A DNA stretch of 64,000 bases from positions 27,355,598 to 27,419,597 of the forward strand of contig CM060470.1 of NCBI GenBank assembly GCA_030544235.1, written 5' to 3'. Made by a program: the position numbers and the translations under genes. Below the pieces are notes generated by a model. The model was given only the letters and a program-made list of their open reading frames with translations, made no database searches and had not been told where the DNA came from. Each line of letters opens with the position of its first letter. The stretch's first letter is position 1. The stretch is from Lepturacanthus savala. Lineage: Eukaryota; Chordata; Actinopteri; Scombriformes; Trichiuridae. Shown here one piece after another: positions 36,690 to 48,735 of this stretch.

Positions 36690-38120
36690 TGGCAGTTGGA
36701 GGCAGGGACCCTGGTGGACCCTGGTGATCTGACCCTGGCTGCAGAAGCTGGCTCTGGGGATGTGGAACGTCACCTCTCTGGTGGTGAAGGAGCCTGAGCT
36801 GGTTTGCGAGGTTGAGAGGTACCGACTAGATCTAGTCGGGCTCACCTCAATGCATGGTGTGGGCTCTGGAACCAGGTTCCTGGAGAGAGGCTGGACTCTC
36901 TACCTCTGAAGTTTGTTTTGTTTTGTTTGTTTTGAAGTTTTTTTTGGAATGCTTGTTTCCCCCCCGGCTCAATGCCTGTACAATGCCTGTTCACCCCGGG
37001 GGATGAGAGGGTCGACAGGCTGACTGTCCTCTGTGTTTATGACCGAATCACAGATCAGAGTACCCACCATTCTTGGAGTCCTTGGAAAGGGTGCCTGAGG
37101 GCGACCCTTCTGGGGACTCCCTTGTCCTCCTGGGAGACTTCAATGCTCACATGGGCAAGGACAGTGTGACCTGGAGAGGCGTGATTGGGAGGAACGTCCC
37201 CCTGGGGGCAGCCTCATGTCTTGGACACTCGGGTGAAAAGAGGGGCTGAGCTGTCAACTGATCACCACCTGTCTCGGGGGGAAGTTGGGGACATTGAGCC
37301 CATGTGGACCTTGTTCCGTGCCTCTATTGTCAAGGTGGCTGACTGGAGGTGTGGCCGTAAGGTCGATGGTGTTGTGGCGGCAGTCCCCGAACCCGCTCAT
37401 GGAAAACCGTCAGTCAGGGATGGCGTCAAGCTGAAAGAGGAGTCCTACAGAACCTTCTTGGCTGCTGACCTATCTGGTCCCCGTACGCTCGATGCCAGAG
37501 CTTGGTCTGTATTCCTGTTCTCAGCGATCAGGTGGCTGCTATTTGCAGATGATCTGCTGGTCCTGTTGACTTCATTGTGACCTTCAGCTCTTGCTGGAGC
37601 ATTTCACATATGAATGTGAAGCAGCTGGGATGAAGATCAGCACCTCCAGATCTGAGGCCATGGTTCTCGATCGGAAAAGCATGGAGTCTCGAGTCCGGGT
37701 CGGGGATGAGATCCTGCCTTAAGTGGAGGGGTTCGAGTATCTCGGGGTCTAGTTCAGCGAGGGGAGGATGGAGGCAGATTGACAGGAGGATCAGTGCAGC
37801 GTCTGCAGTGATGTGGACTCTGCATTGGTCTGCCGTGGTGAAGAAGGAGCTGAGCTGAAAGGTGAAGCTCTGGATTTACCATTGATCTTTGTTCCTACCA
37901 TCACCTCTGGTTGGATCTTTGGGTAGTGACTGAAAGAACAAGATTATGAATACAAGCATCTGAAATGAGTTTCCTCCTCAGGGTGATGGGCTCTCCCAGG
38001 ACAAGGAGCTCAGTCATCAGGAGGAGTCAGAGGAGAACCACTGCTCCTCCACATCCAGAGAACCAGTCGAGCTCAGCATCTCCAGCAACTCCATTACTCC
38101 AGTGTTCTAATGGATCAATG
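36690..38120 (+). mobile_element. Non-LTR retrotransposon remnant (RTE/Rex-like, deleted)
   Basis: Endonuclease-domain fragments on the plus strand: WNVTSLVVKEPELVCEVERY (36758-36820), VLLGDFNAHMGKDSVTWRG (about 37120-37180) and VKRGAELSTDHHLSRG (about 37216-37265). Reverse transcriptase fragments follow (LLFADDLLVLL near 37540; an AAGMKISTSRSEAMVL-like block near 37620; FEYLGV-like near 37730). Large parts between them are missing and stops are frequent. The clade is inferred from the endonuclease motifs and is not certain. Confidence 0.7.
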
Positions 38121-39670
38121 TTGATCAAAAGGTTAATGGATGATTAGAAAACCCTTGATGCTATCATGTTAGCACAGCTGGAAACAGTTTAGTTGATAGA
38201 AATAGAAGTAAATGAAGATAGAAAATTGAAATAAATAATTATTATTTCAAATACAATTATACATTATATAATTATACAATAAATCATTTTTAACCTTGTC
38301 AATGTCTTGACTATATTTTCTATTCTTTTTACAACTCATGGTGGCAAATAAAAGTGAGACTTTTCATGGGAAATGCACAGGTAGTAAAAGGTACTTTTTA
38401 GAGTGTAGGATCACATGGTCTGCTGTAGCCAATCACAGTGCTCCACCTCAGATAGAGATAGATAGAGATGTTTTGAATAAAATTTGCTCTGAAACAGGAT
38501 CTCTGTATAAAAACGTATATAAAGACTGTTGACAAGAGGAAAAAAGTCAAAACTCTGACCCACCATCACTATAAAGGCCAATCCAAACAGGAAGCTGTTA
38601 AACAGCAGATATGGTTTTATCTGACACAAATCAAGTGACCCCTTCAGGAATCTGTTTTTTCTTTTTTCTCAGAGGGAACCCAGTGAAGTTTAGTCTCCAC
38701 AGAATGCTGTTTAAATCACACATATCTCCCACAGTTCATACTGTACCTTTAATGATTGGTCATGGCCTTTAATGTCACTATGAGCCTGGTGGTTGGATTA
38801 TATCAGCCTGGTCTATTTAGTTTCTCAAATGCTGGTAGAATGGCTGATTTTATAACACCCCAACCACCCCCACCCAACCCAATGAACCCCATACTCTCTT
38901 GTGGTTGTCCTGGTGTGTTTAGGTCCTTGATGTCGTGATCCAATCGACAGAGTTCAGTTTTGATGCTTCTATAGTTTTTGTTGTTTTTATATCAAAGTCC
39001 CTTAATTTTTTGTTCAAAGTCCTTCAGATCTAGTGTCAGTTTTGATGTTTTTGTGGATTTGGTGATGGTGAAGGTGATGGTGGGAGAGCCTGTTGTAGAC
39101 AGATTTATTTTACTCCTCCTCCGTTCTGTTTCCTCAGGACTTCTTGAATTTTGATGATTTCTTCTTCATCTTGGTCATAGCCTCCTGGATCCAGTAGTGA
39201 TCCTTCCTACTTTTCTGGTATAACAGGTACAATCCATCGACATCTCTTTACCAAGGGTGACCTGGCCCAGAGGTCAACAGCACTCATCACAAAACCTGAT
39301 AAAATATACTACGACATTAATTTAAATACCAAATTAAAACTAAAGTGCAGCAGAAACGTTGATGTTAAAGTGCATTACGCGTAAGATTAAAACATAAGTG
39401 CAGTAGTAATAAAAATAGGATGTTAAAATGCAAGGGTGCAGTTATTTACAATTAAAAGACCATTGCACTGAGTCTTCAACTAAATTCACCTTTGTGAGCA
39501 GGTATTCATATATTCATATGAAGCGTGTGCTATTTAATGATAGAACACTCTGGTAGGTGGCTGTTCCATTCTGATGGAGGCTGATGGAGACTTTTTTATG
39601 AGTTGCTGCATAACACTGTGCAGCATATTTGAAAGAAGGTTCTAAGAGCAGTATTGAAATTACAACCAGG
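38121..39670. other. Non-coding DNA
   Basis: No gene recognised. The right part (39600-39670) continues after the hAT insertion at 40429, so both flanks were once contiguous. Confidence 0.45.
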
Positions 39671-40428
39671 CATAGGCGGAAATCCCGGGGGACACAGGGG
39701 ACGTGTCCCCCCTTTCATAAAGTTGTCCCCCCCCCAGAATAGTGACAGAGGGCACACAGGAGGAAACAGAGACAGGGTATGAAAAAGAGGAAGACAGAGA
39801 ACACTGAGGACAGAGGAAAAGAGGGAAGGAAATACAGAGGCCAGGATTGTCAAAAACATTTATTCTTGATATTAATGTCAGATAGAAGCCCAATTCATAT
39901 TTTACTGACATTTTAGATTTGTCAGTATAATAATATCAATAATGATAATAATAATATGTTGTATTTTGTGTGTTAACGCTACACTAAATGTATATTTTTG
40001 AAGAGTAGTTTGATGTTGGATTGCTCTTGATGGTATTCCCTCTATAGTTTTGGAACTTATTTTGAGCTTTCATTTCTTGTAAAGCTACTTTGGTGGACTA
40101 TTGTAGAAATTAGAGCAGGGTGCTGTTAGATGTGGTCGTAAAGGTGTATCATTTCAACCTTTCACCTAATACCATTGTTGATTTTGCTGGTTGAACATAG
40201 AAAAACCTGTATCCAGGTAGAATATGCACTAATACAGAACAATGTTATCTCTACCTTTACTTTAAATTAATAACATTCAACATGTTGAGGGCTCAACCCT
40301 GCAAGGTAAGTTCCAAAGGAGAATGAGGGAGAAAGAGAGGGAGAGAGTGTTTTTTTCATGCCCCCCCCAGAACTTACTCTTTACTCTTTATTGTCCCCCC
40401 AAAAAATGAAATGGTATTTTTGCCCCTG
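39671..40428. mobile_element. 758-bp non-autonomous hAT element
   Basis: Flanked by the 8-bp duplication CAACCAGG (39663-39670 and 40429-40436). It starts CATAGGCGGAAATCCCGGG and ends TTTTTGCCCCTG. The reverse complement of the end, CAGGGGCAAAAATACC, matches the start imperfectly. Runs of C/G (TGTCCCCCC) occur near both ends. Open frames inside are short, and no transposase domain was seen. Confidence 0.8.
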
Positions 40429-41039
40429 CAACCAGGCCTCACTTGTGAATACTGTAATGGGAATATCATTGAAATGTGATTTAATGTGACCCCTGTATAA
40501 TAAAATTCCAGTTATGTTGGAAATGTTTGTATATTTTGTGTAATTTTAACATTATTGTTGATACTGGCACACTCATTGACAAGAAGAATTCAATTTGGCC
40601 TTCAATGTCACCAAGGTTGCAGACCTCTGCCTGATATATTATTATTAGTATATTAACAGCAGCATTCTGGATCAGATGAATATTTAGACAAGAAGAAGCC
40701 TGACATTAAAGAAATGCAGATATTTACACGGTTAGTAGCAAATGCATGGACCACTACGCAGGAAATGGTGTATCTGTAGTTTTTGTGACTTTTAACACAA
40801 TATCTCCTGTGTGCAAACTGACCCCAGCATCAGAAGTGCAGCACTGGAGGGGAAGTTGATGAAAAAAAAAAAGAAGCTTCTTCTGGTTTGTGCTTCTTCA
40901 TTCTTCAACAGCAGCTTCATTTGTTGCCACTGTGTTTCTGGAAGAGGCAGAAGAATTCAGTAACATGAAAAAAGACCTAAAAGCTGCATGAAGCTATGAC
41001 TCACTGAGAGATAGTTCAACTAAACATCACAATGACAAC

Positions 41040-41083
<44 letters not shown>

Positions 41084-41834
41084 CTATGAGGCCTGATGGA
41101 ACCAATTAGCAGACGTTATCATGGCCTGGAGACGTCACAAGCTGTTCAGAGACCCCCGCCCCTCCCCCCCAGGGGGGTCTGTGTGTGTGTGTGTGTGTGT
41201 GTGCATGTCACCGCCTTTACATCACTGCTAAAATATTTACAATCCTCTACAGTTTACAGTTTATATATCTGACCTACATTCATCTGTGTTCACGCCTGTG
41301 CTAAGTCATTGCTAACAGTCATTGCTAACAATCATTGCTAACAGTCATTGCTAACAGCCAGTGACCTCAGCCACAGGAACATGTCCTTATAAGGCCATGA
41401 ACACACAGAGCTTCTCAGCACTGTGCATCTCCTCCTGTTTAAAAAAACAAGGCCATTTATTCTGAGTTGTCATCCACGCTAATGTTTAGCAGCATTGCTA
41501 GGAAACCACCCTGCATCCATTATAGGTAGAAAATTAAAGTTATGGTCGGACTAGGTGAGCAGGACTGAAGAGAACTGAACAAATGACACTCATTTGTAAC
41601 TGGGGAGGGGGGTAGTTATAGTAATAATAATATTAGTTTGCTCATAATGTAAGAGTCATTAATGATAGTTTCTGTGTGAATATCAGGCCTTTCTTTTATC
41701 AGACTTCATTTTTTTTGCCAGGTGTTGGTTGATACTGTGAAGAGGAAGTGGGGATTCACCAGAGAAACAAGTTCCTTCAACACAGAACTAAGAATGAACA
41801 ACATCTGACCTGATAGTGATGCTGCACCCTACTG
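40429..41834. other. Non-coding DNA with CA/GT tracts
   Basis: (CA)n at about 41046-41081, (GT)n at about 41179-41204, and four 15-bp copies of CAGTCATTGCTAA type at 41307-41372. No gene recognised. Confidence 0.5.
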
Positions 41835-43320
41835 GTGGACTAATGGACTAATGGACTGATGGACTGAAGCTGACTAATGGACTAATGGACTGGTGGACTG
41901 GTGGACTGATGGACTGAAGCTGACTAATGGACTGATGGACTGGTGGACTGATGAACTGAAGCTGACTAATGGACTGATGGACTGGTGGACTGATGGACTG
42001 ATGAACTGGTAGACTGGTGAACCGATGGATTGGTGGACTGATGGATTGGTGGACTGATTGACTGATGGACAGGTTGACTGATTGCCGGATGGACTGATGG
42101 ACTAATGGGCTGATGGACTGATGGACTGATCGACTAATGGACTGATGGAGTAGTGGACTAATGGACTAATGGACTGATGGACTGATGGACTGATGGACTG
42201 ATGGACTGAAGCTGACTAATGGACTGATGGACTGGTGGACTGATGGACTGAAGCTGACTAATGGACTGATGGACTGGTGGACTGATGGACTGATGGACTG
42301 AAGCTGACTAATGGACTGATGGACTGATGGACTGGTGGACTGGTGGACTGGTGGACTGATGGACTGAAGCTGACTAATGGACTGATGGACTGTTGGACTG
42401 ATGGACTGATGGACTAAAGCTGACTAATGGACTGATGGACTGGTGGACTGATGGATTGATGGACTGAAGCTGACTAATGGACTGATGGACTGAAGCTGAC
42501 TAATGGACTGATGGACTGGTGGACTGGTGGACAGATGGATTGGTGGACTGATGGACTGATGGATTGGTGGACTGGTTGACTGTTGGACTGATGGACTGAT
42601 GGACTGGTGGACTAAAGGACTGATGGACTGAAGCTGACTAAAGGACTGATGGACTGAAGCTGACTAATGGACTGATGGACTGGTGGACTGGTGGACAGAT
42701 GGATTGGTGGACTGATGGACTGATGGATTGGTGGACTGGTTGACTGTTGGACTGATGGACTGATGGACTAATGGACTGATGGACTGATGGACTGGTGGAC
42801 TAATGGACTGATGGATGGTGGACTGATGGATTGGTGGACTGATGGACTGAAGCTGACTAATGGACTGGTGGACTGATGGACTAATGGATTGGTGGACTGG
42901 TGGACTAAATGGACTGATGGACTGATGGACTGGTGGACTGATGGACTGAAGCTGACTAATGGACTGGTGGACTGATGGACCGATGGATTGGTGGACTGAT
43001 GGACTGATGGATTGGTGGACTGGTTGACTGTTGGACTGATGGACTGATGGACTAATGGACTGATGGACTGATGGACTGGTGGACTAATGGACTGATGGAT
43101 GGTGGACTGATGGACTGAAGCTGACTAATGGACTGGTGGACTGATGGACTAATGTATTGGTGGACTGGTGGACTAAATGGACTGATGGACTGGTGGACTG
43201 ATGGAGTGAAGCTGACTAATGGACTGGTGGACTGATGGACTAATGGACTGATGGACTAATGGACTGATGGACTGATGGACTGAAGCTGACTGATGGACTG
43301 ATGGACTGATGGACTGAAAC
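41835..43320. repeat. 10-bp minisatellite (GGACTGATGG family) with higher-order units
   Basis: About 1.5 kb of GGACTGATGG, GGACTGGTGG and GGACTAATGG units, interrupted regularly by AGCTGACTAAT. Longer blocks recur, for example the stretch near 42660-42800 resembles 42500-42620. Confidence 0.95.
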
Positions 43321-43960
43321 TGTGACTCTTCATGTGAACCTCCATCAGAAGCTGAAGTGGGGTCCGTTTGTAAGGTGGTGGTCCAGCTGCTTAGTCTTTA
43401 GTCTTTAGTGTAGCTTACTACCAGAGTCTGAATGATGGCAGCAGGACTCTGGCTGGACTCCATGTCCCATGTTCTATAGAAGTTTAGAATTATAGTTTAG
43501 AGTTATAGTTTAGAAATATAGTTTTATTAGTTTAGAAGTATAGAATTTGTCTAACCCTAACCTCTTAGTGGGTTTCCTTTACCTGTTGTATGAGAGGTGG
43601 ACACTGCTACTGCCTCTTTATATAATCTTGATAATGTAATTATCTGGATTTAATTTTTTCCTGATTTTACTGATAAAGGGTCAAACTTAACATTTGACTT
43701 TAATTTGGACTTTAAATTTGATTCGGTGTAGAAAAAATAAATCCATGAATGGATTCCAAGTCCTCTAAAACCCCTTTATTGACGCTCTGGGTCACTGATG
43801 TCAAGAATAGAAAACTAACCCACATCTAGAAGATCTTCCTCAATGTAGGACCAAGATAATTAAACTATCGTAAGTATATGAAAAAAACATTTCCTCAAAA
43901 AATATATATTAATTAATATTACAAAGTCTCATAGAGGACACTTAGAGATAGACTAATGTC
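43321..43960. other. Non-coding DNA
   Basis: Short repeats of TTTAGAATTATAGTTTAGA type near 43480-43550; otherwise nothing recognised. Confidence 0.5.
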
Positions 43961-44143
43961 CTGGTTAAAAAAGAAGAAATAATTTGGGCTAATTAAAAAT
44001 CTAAATGAAGCCACTAATTACTAATTAAATTATTATTGGAGGTAAAACACATTAAATGAATCAGTCTGGTTCAGTTCTAACATCCATCTGATGTAAGTGA
44101 AACGACTGAGCTCAACATGACTTTGTGACATCACAGTGAGCCT

Positions 44144-44236
<93 letters not shown>
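43961..44236 (+). repeat. Dispersed repeat ending in (CA)n, copy A
   Basis: About 180 bp of unique sequence (from GAAATAATTTGGGCTAATTA to GACATCACAGTGAGCCTACA) running into a (CA)45 tract. The inverted copy is 52110-52355 in itga4 intron 1. Confidence 0.85.
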
Positions 44237-44238
<2 letters not shown>

Positions 44239-44531
44239 TACCCTAATTTCCCTCACAACTACCTTGTGCGGAGCCTGAGATTACTGACACTAAACTGAAC
44301 CTAAAATGAATTCTAACCAGAAACCTTAAACCTGATCTTAACCATAAAACAGTGGTTCCATCTAAATGTTGGGACCAGATGTCCTCACTTTACACTAACG
44401 TCCTCATTCTAAAGGTACTAAACTCACACTGGTCCTCACAAAGATAGAAATATCAAAGCCTTGAATCTGACTGATGTGTGATCAATAGATGTGAGAACAG
44501 CAGGGATCAACTGTCTATTAGCATTAACACA
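44237..44531. repeat. CA-linked fish intronic repeat remnant
   Basis: Contains GTTGGGACCAGATGTCCTCA and ACTGGTCCTCACAAAGATAG, phrases I associate with a common CA-tract-linked repeat of fish genomes. The assignment is from memory of the motif only. Confidence 0.45.
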
Positions 44532-44532
44532 C

Positions 44533-44575
<43 letters not shown>
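44532..44575. repeat. (CT)n(CA)n microsatellite
   Basis: About 12 CT units followed by about 11 CA units. Confidence 0.9.
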
Positions 44576-44576
<1 letters not shown>

Positions 44577-45849
44577 GTTCTGTCTCCTGAAGTGTGAGTT
44601 TAGGTCTATAATCTTCATCAGTACAGAAAGCCAACCAGCCATTAAATGACTGTAATCTGTTTGTTTCTGTTTATTTTATGTTTGTTGGTGAACTGATTAA
44701 GTTGTGGTGCATTTAATCATTAGTTTCACTTGTTTTCATGAAATAGACTTTTTATTTTAGATTATTATATTTTTGATAAGTGGATGGTGAATAAAAACCT
44801 AAGCTGAATTCTCATACTCAACTAAAGGATATCTAACCAAATGACAAAATAAGAGTAAACTTAACAACAAATCTAAATTAAACTATACAACTAAATTGAA
44901 TTTAAGATAGAAAATTACAATAAACTAAAATACAATCAGTTAAATTTCAGTAAATTAGAGATCTAATCTAAAATAATACATCTAAAATATCACAAATAAA
45001 CAAATGATGAACAAATGGTACAAAAACTAAACAACTGAAATAAACAACTGAACTAAACTAAAATAAGTTAAACCAAGTTGAAGTGACTGTAACAGTCCAA
45101 TCAGTCTATGTGTATTTTAAGCTCATTGTCTATGTTCCAGTATGGGATCTAACACAGATGTTGTTTCTGTGGTCATTAGAGGTCATAAATGACCTGTGAA
45201 CCCAACTCACTACATCAGCTTCACTGTTTCTTAACACGAAAACGTTGATTCATAGAATGTTGAAACCATGCAGCACTTTAAGGAACTGTAGAAGAGAAAA
45301 TGGATCTGAGTAATTGTGAGTGGATACTAAGAGAAAATACTAAGAGGAAAGTTGAGTTGTCATATCTTCCCTGATGTAAACCTTGTTTTCATCTTTATTT
45401 TGACGGTTAAAAGTATAAAAAGGAAAGACATGTGGTGGTAACGTGGTTTCTCTCTGATTGTGAGAGTTTAACTGAATTTCCTCTCACAGGAGTTTGTGAT
45501 AATTTCTTTAGAGTGAAAAGCATCATCTGTTCTCTCATCTATCAGCTGTCTGCTGTGACCTCTGACCTACTGAATGATGGTTGAGTTTCATGAAGACATC
45601 ATTAAATCAGAAATGGATGCTTTCACTACGGAGTTCAGATAGAAACAGGCAAAGCAGTAAAAACAGAGTCTGCACAGAGTATTTCTGTTAAAGCTGTGAC
45701 AACAATGTGGAAATAAGTTTTATTTCTCTCATTCACCAGTTTTCTCACTACCACCACCACCTCTGTTCATTTATTTTATAGTGTAGTGTATGCTCCACCT
45801 CTTAATTAGCTTAAATCTAAATTAATCTAAAGGACTTGTCTTGTTTGGA
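44576..45849. other. AT-rich non-coding DNA
   Basis: Many AACTAAA/TAAACTA-type low-complexity phrases at 44820-45080. No gene. Confidence 0.5.
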
Positions 45850-46345
45850 GTAGTAATGTACATGTGGATAGAATAGGTAACCTCCAAATAAAGGAGTGTA
45901 TTGTCTGTTCCTGTGTTGTAAAATGAGAGGCTGTGTGAATGTAAATCTTGTAGAATGGAAGCTGGTCATATGATGATGGTATAAATGACCAAAGTGGTTG
46001 AAAGGCCTGCAGCCCAGGTCAAAGGTCAAAGACAGATGTTGGACTTTCTTTAAATTGTCTCTAGACAGCTGACCATCAGGAATAAGGAACAAATGGTGAG
46101 CTGTTTAGACCTGATAGAGAGAAGTTTGACCAGGTATGGACACTCTGGAATGTATAAAGAAGATGTTTGGGATGAATATGGAAAGGTTTCATTTTGGCCC
46201 AGAGACTCTATAAGACTCAGCATCGTGAGTACAGATCTATAATCTGGAGATACTCATGGATTCATGTTTCTGACCCTGTGCTTTTTGGAATAAAAATCTT
46301 TGTGCAGCAGAGAAGACATATCGATGGTGACTTCTTTCACCAGAA
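45850..46345 (+). mobile_element. Candidate solo LTR
   Basis: A TATAAAG box at about 46152, then GACTCTATAAGACTCAG, and 140 bp further an AATAAA (about 46290) followed by TGTGCAGCAGAGAAGACA. This spacing looks like the U3-R-U5 layout of a retroviral or ERV-type LTR. No coding region adjoins, and I could not fix the ends or a target duplication. Low-confidence call. Confidence 0.35.
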
Positions 46346-47636
46346 CATCGGGAAACATCAGCGGCTTTCTCAGTCAGTGATGCTCTCTCACCTGTTTTTC
46401 TATCATCTTGTATAAAATGAGTTGACGGCCGACAGCAAACCCTAAAAACTTCACTTTAAACCTCATGAAACACAGAGAAATGAGTTCTTCTCATGTCCAG
46501 GTTGTACAGATGGATCAGGCCATGTTGGGAAGGTCCAGCTCTGCAGCTCTGGCCTGATCAACCGCAATAAATTGAGAGATCTGCATAGACAGAAATACTT
46601 TCCAACAGGTTAGATTACTGTTTGATTTGTTATTTGTGACATCACAATAATCATCCCCATACATAGCTATGGTCTCAATTCTCTCTTGCCTTTTTTTCTT
46701 TATTGTATAAATATTCACAGCTTAAAAACACCTCAAAATACTGTTCACCAGCCATTATAGTTTAGAAAGTTGTTTCCTGATGTGAATGTTATACATCACA
46801 GTAGAATCTGATTCTGTTGTATGGAAAAAATCATTGATTATTCAAACAATTATTTTTTAGTTACACAATGCATTTATTCAGCATGAGTGACTGTGCTTTG
46901 GTTTAAGATGATTAAACAGATTAGTTGTGTTGTCACATGTGCCATGTAGAGATCATCTGATTCATTTCATACCTTTAGTGCAGGGTTCTTTGTTTCCATC
47001 ATGGAAGAAACACCACATAGCTGATAAAAGTGAGCTCCATGCAGTTAACTGGATGATAATAACTGATTCTATCCTTAGACACTCAGTTAATATTATCATG
47101 CAGGCTCCATAGAAGTAGAGTTTACATTGTGAAGTTGGTGTACTTACACCTATAGCTAGTTACATATCACCCTGTAGAGTCACTAGTGTGTTTGGCAGCA
47201 GGAAGAGTCAGATGTTTCAGGTCTAATTCTCACATCCTTCCCCAGGTCATCAGTGGGTCAGTCTGATTCCTGTGAAAAAGTTTTAAAGGTTCTTATATTT
47301 TTGGTTCTGTTTTAATGACGATCGTGATGTGACTCAAGCACAGTCATTCCTCCTGTGCTGTTATGAAACGCTTCAGTCATAGTAAGAGGGACCAGAAAGT
47401 TCAATGTAAACCTGCCGTGAAATAATGATTCATTTGCAATTTTTTTTCCATATGACCCTGATTTGTTTTGCCAGAGCCTATTACCATGGACACACCACTG
47501 CTGCATTTATGGAGTGAAACCATTCAGATGAATGAGAGGTTGAGTTTCATGTCTTCTGTTAGTCAGGATAGAATCTGTTGTAGAGACATGAATGTGTTTT
47601 CAATCAAAACCAAATATGTAGACTTAACCCCTTCAT
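46346..47636. other. Non-coding DNA
   Basis: No gene recognised. Confidence 0.45.
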
Positions 47637-48735
47637 AACTAAGTAACTATAACTATATACTAACTATTATACTACAACTATAACTATATACTAACTACTA
47701 TACTATAACTAGTAACTATAACTATATACTAACTACTATACTATAACTAGTAACTATAACTATATACTAACTACTATACTATAACTAGTAACTATAACTA
47801 TATACTAACTACTATACTATAACTAGTAACTATAACTATATACTAACTACTATACTATAACTAGTTACTATAACTATATACTAACTACTATACTATAACT
47901 AAGTCACTATAACTATATACTAACTACTATACTATAACTAGTAACTATAACTATATACTAACTACTATACTATAACTAGTTACTATAACTATATACTAAC
48001 TACTATACTATAACTAGTAACTAACTATATACTAACTACTATACTATAACTCGTTACTATAACTATATACTAACTACTATACTATAACTAGTAACTATAA
48101 CTATATACTAACTACTATACTATAACTAGTAACTATAAATATTTACTAACTACTATACTATAACTAGTATCTATAACTATATACTAACTACTATGCTATA
48201 ACTAGTTACTATAACTATATACTAACTACTATACTATAACTAGTATCTATAACTATATACTAACTACTATACTATAACTAGTATCTATAACTATATACTA
48301 ACTACTATACTATAACTAGTATCTATAACTATATACTAACTACTATACTATAACTAGTTACTATAACTATATACTAACTACTATACTATAACTAGTATCT
48401 ATAACTATATACTAACTACTATACTATAACTAGTTACTATAACTATATACTAACTACTATACTATAACTAGTATCTATAACTATATACTAACTACTATAC
48501 TATAACTAGTTACTATAACTATATACTAACTACTATACTATAACTAGTTACTATAACTATATACTAACTACTATACTATAACTAGTAACTATAACTATAT
48601 ACTAACTACTATACTATAACTAGTAACTATAACTATATACTAACTACTATAGTATAACTAAGTAACTATAACTATATACTAACTACTATACTATAACTAG
48701 TAACTATAAATATTTACTAACTACTATACTATAAC
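47637..48735. repeat. 38-bp minisatellite, nearly G-free
   Basis: About 29 copies of a 38-bp unit made of ACTATAACTATATACTAACT and ACTATACTATAACTAGTA parts. Variants toggle AGTAAC, AGTTAC and AGTATC. The plus strand has about one G per unit. Confidence 0.95.

Noticed and set aside
46194..46415. 73-codon open frame
   Set aside because: Lies in the candidate LTR; no similarity to a known protein that I can recognise.
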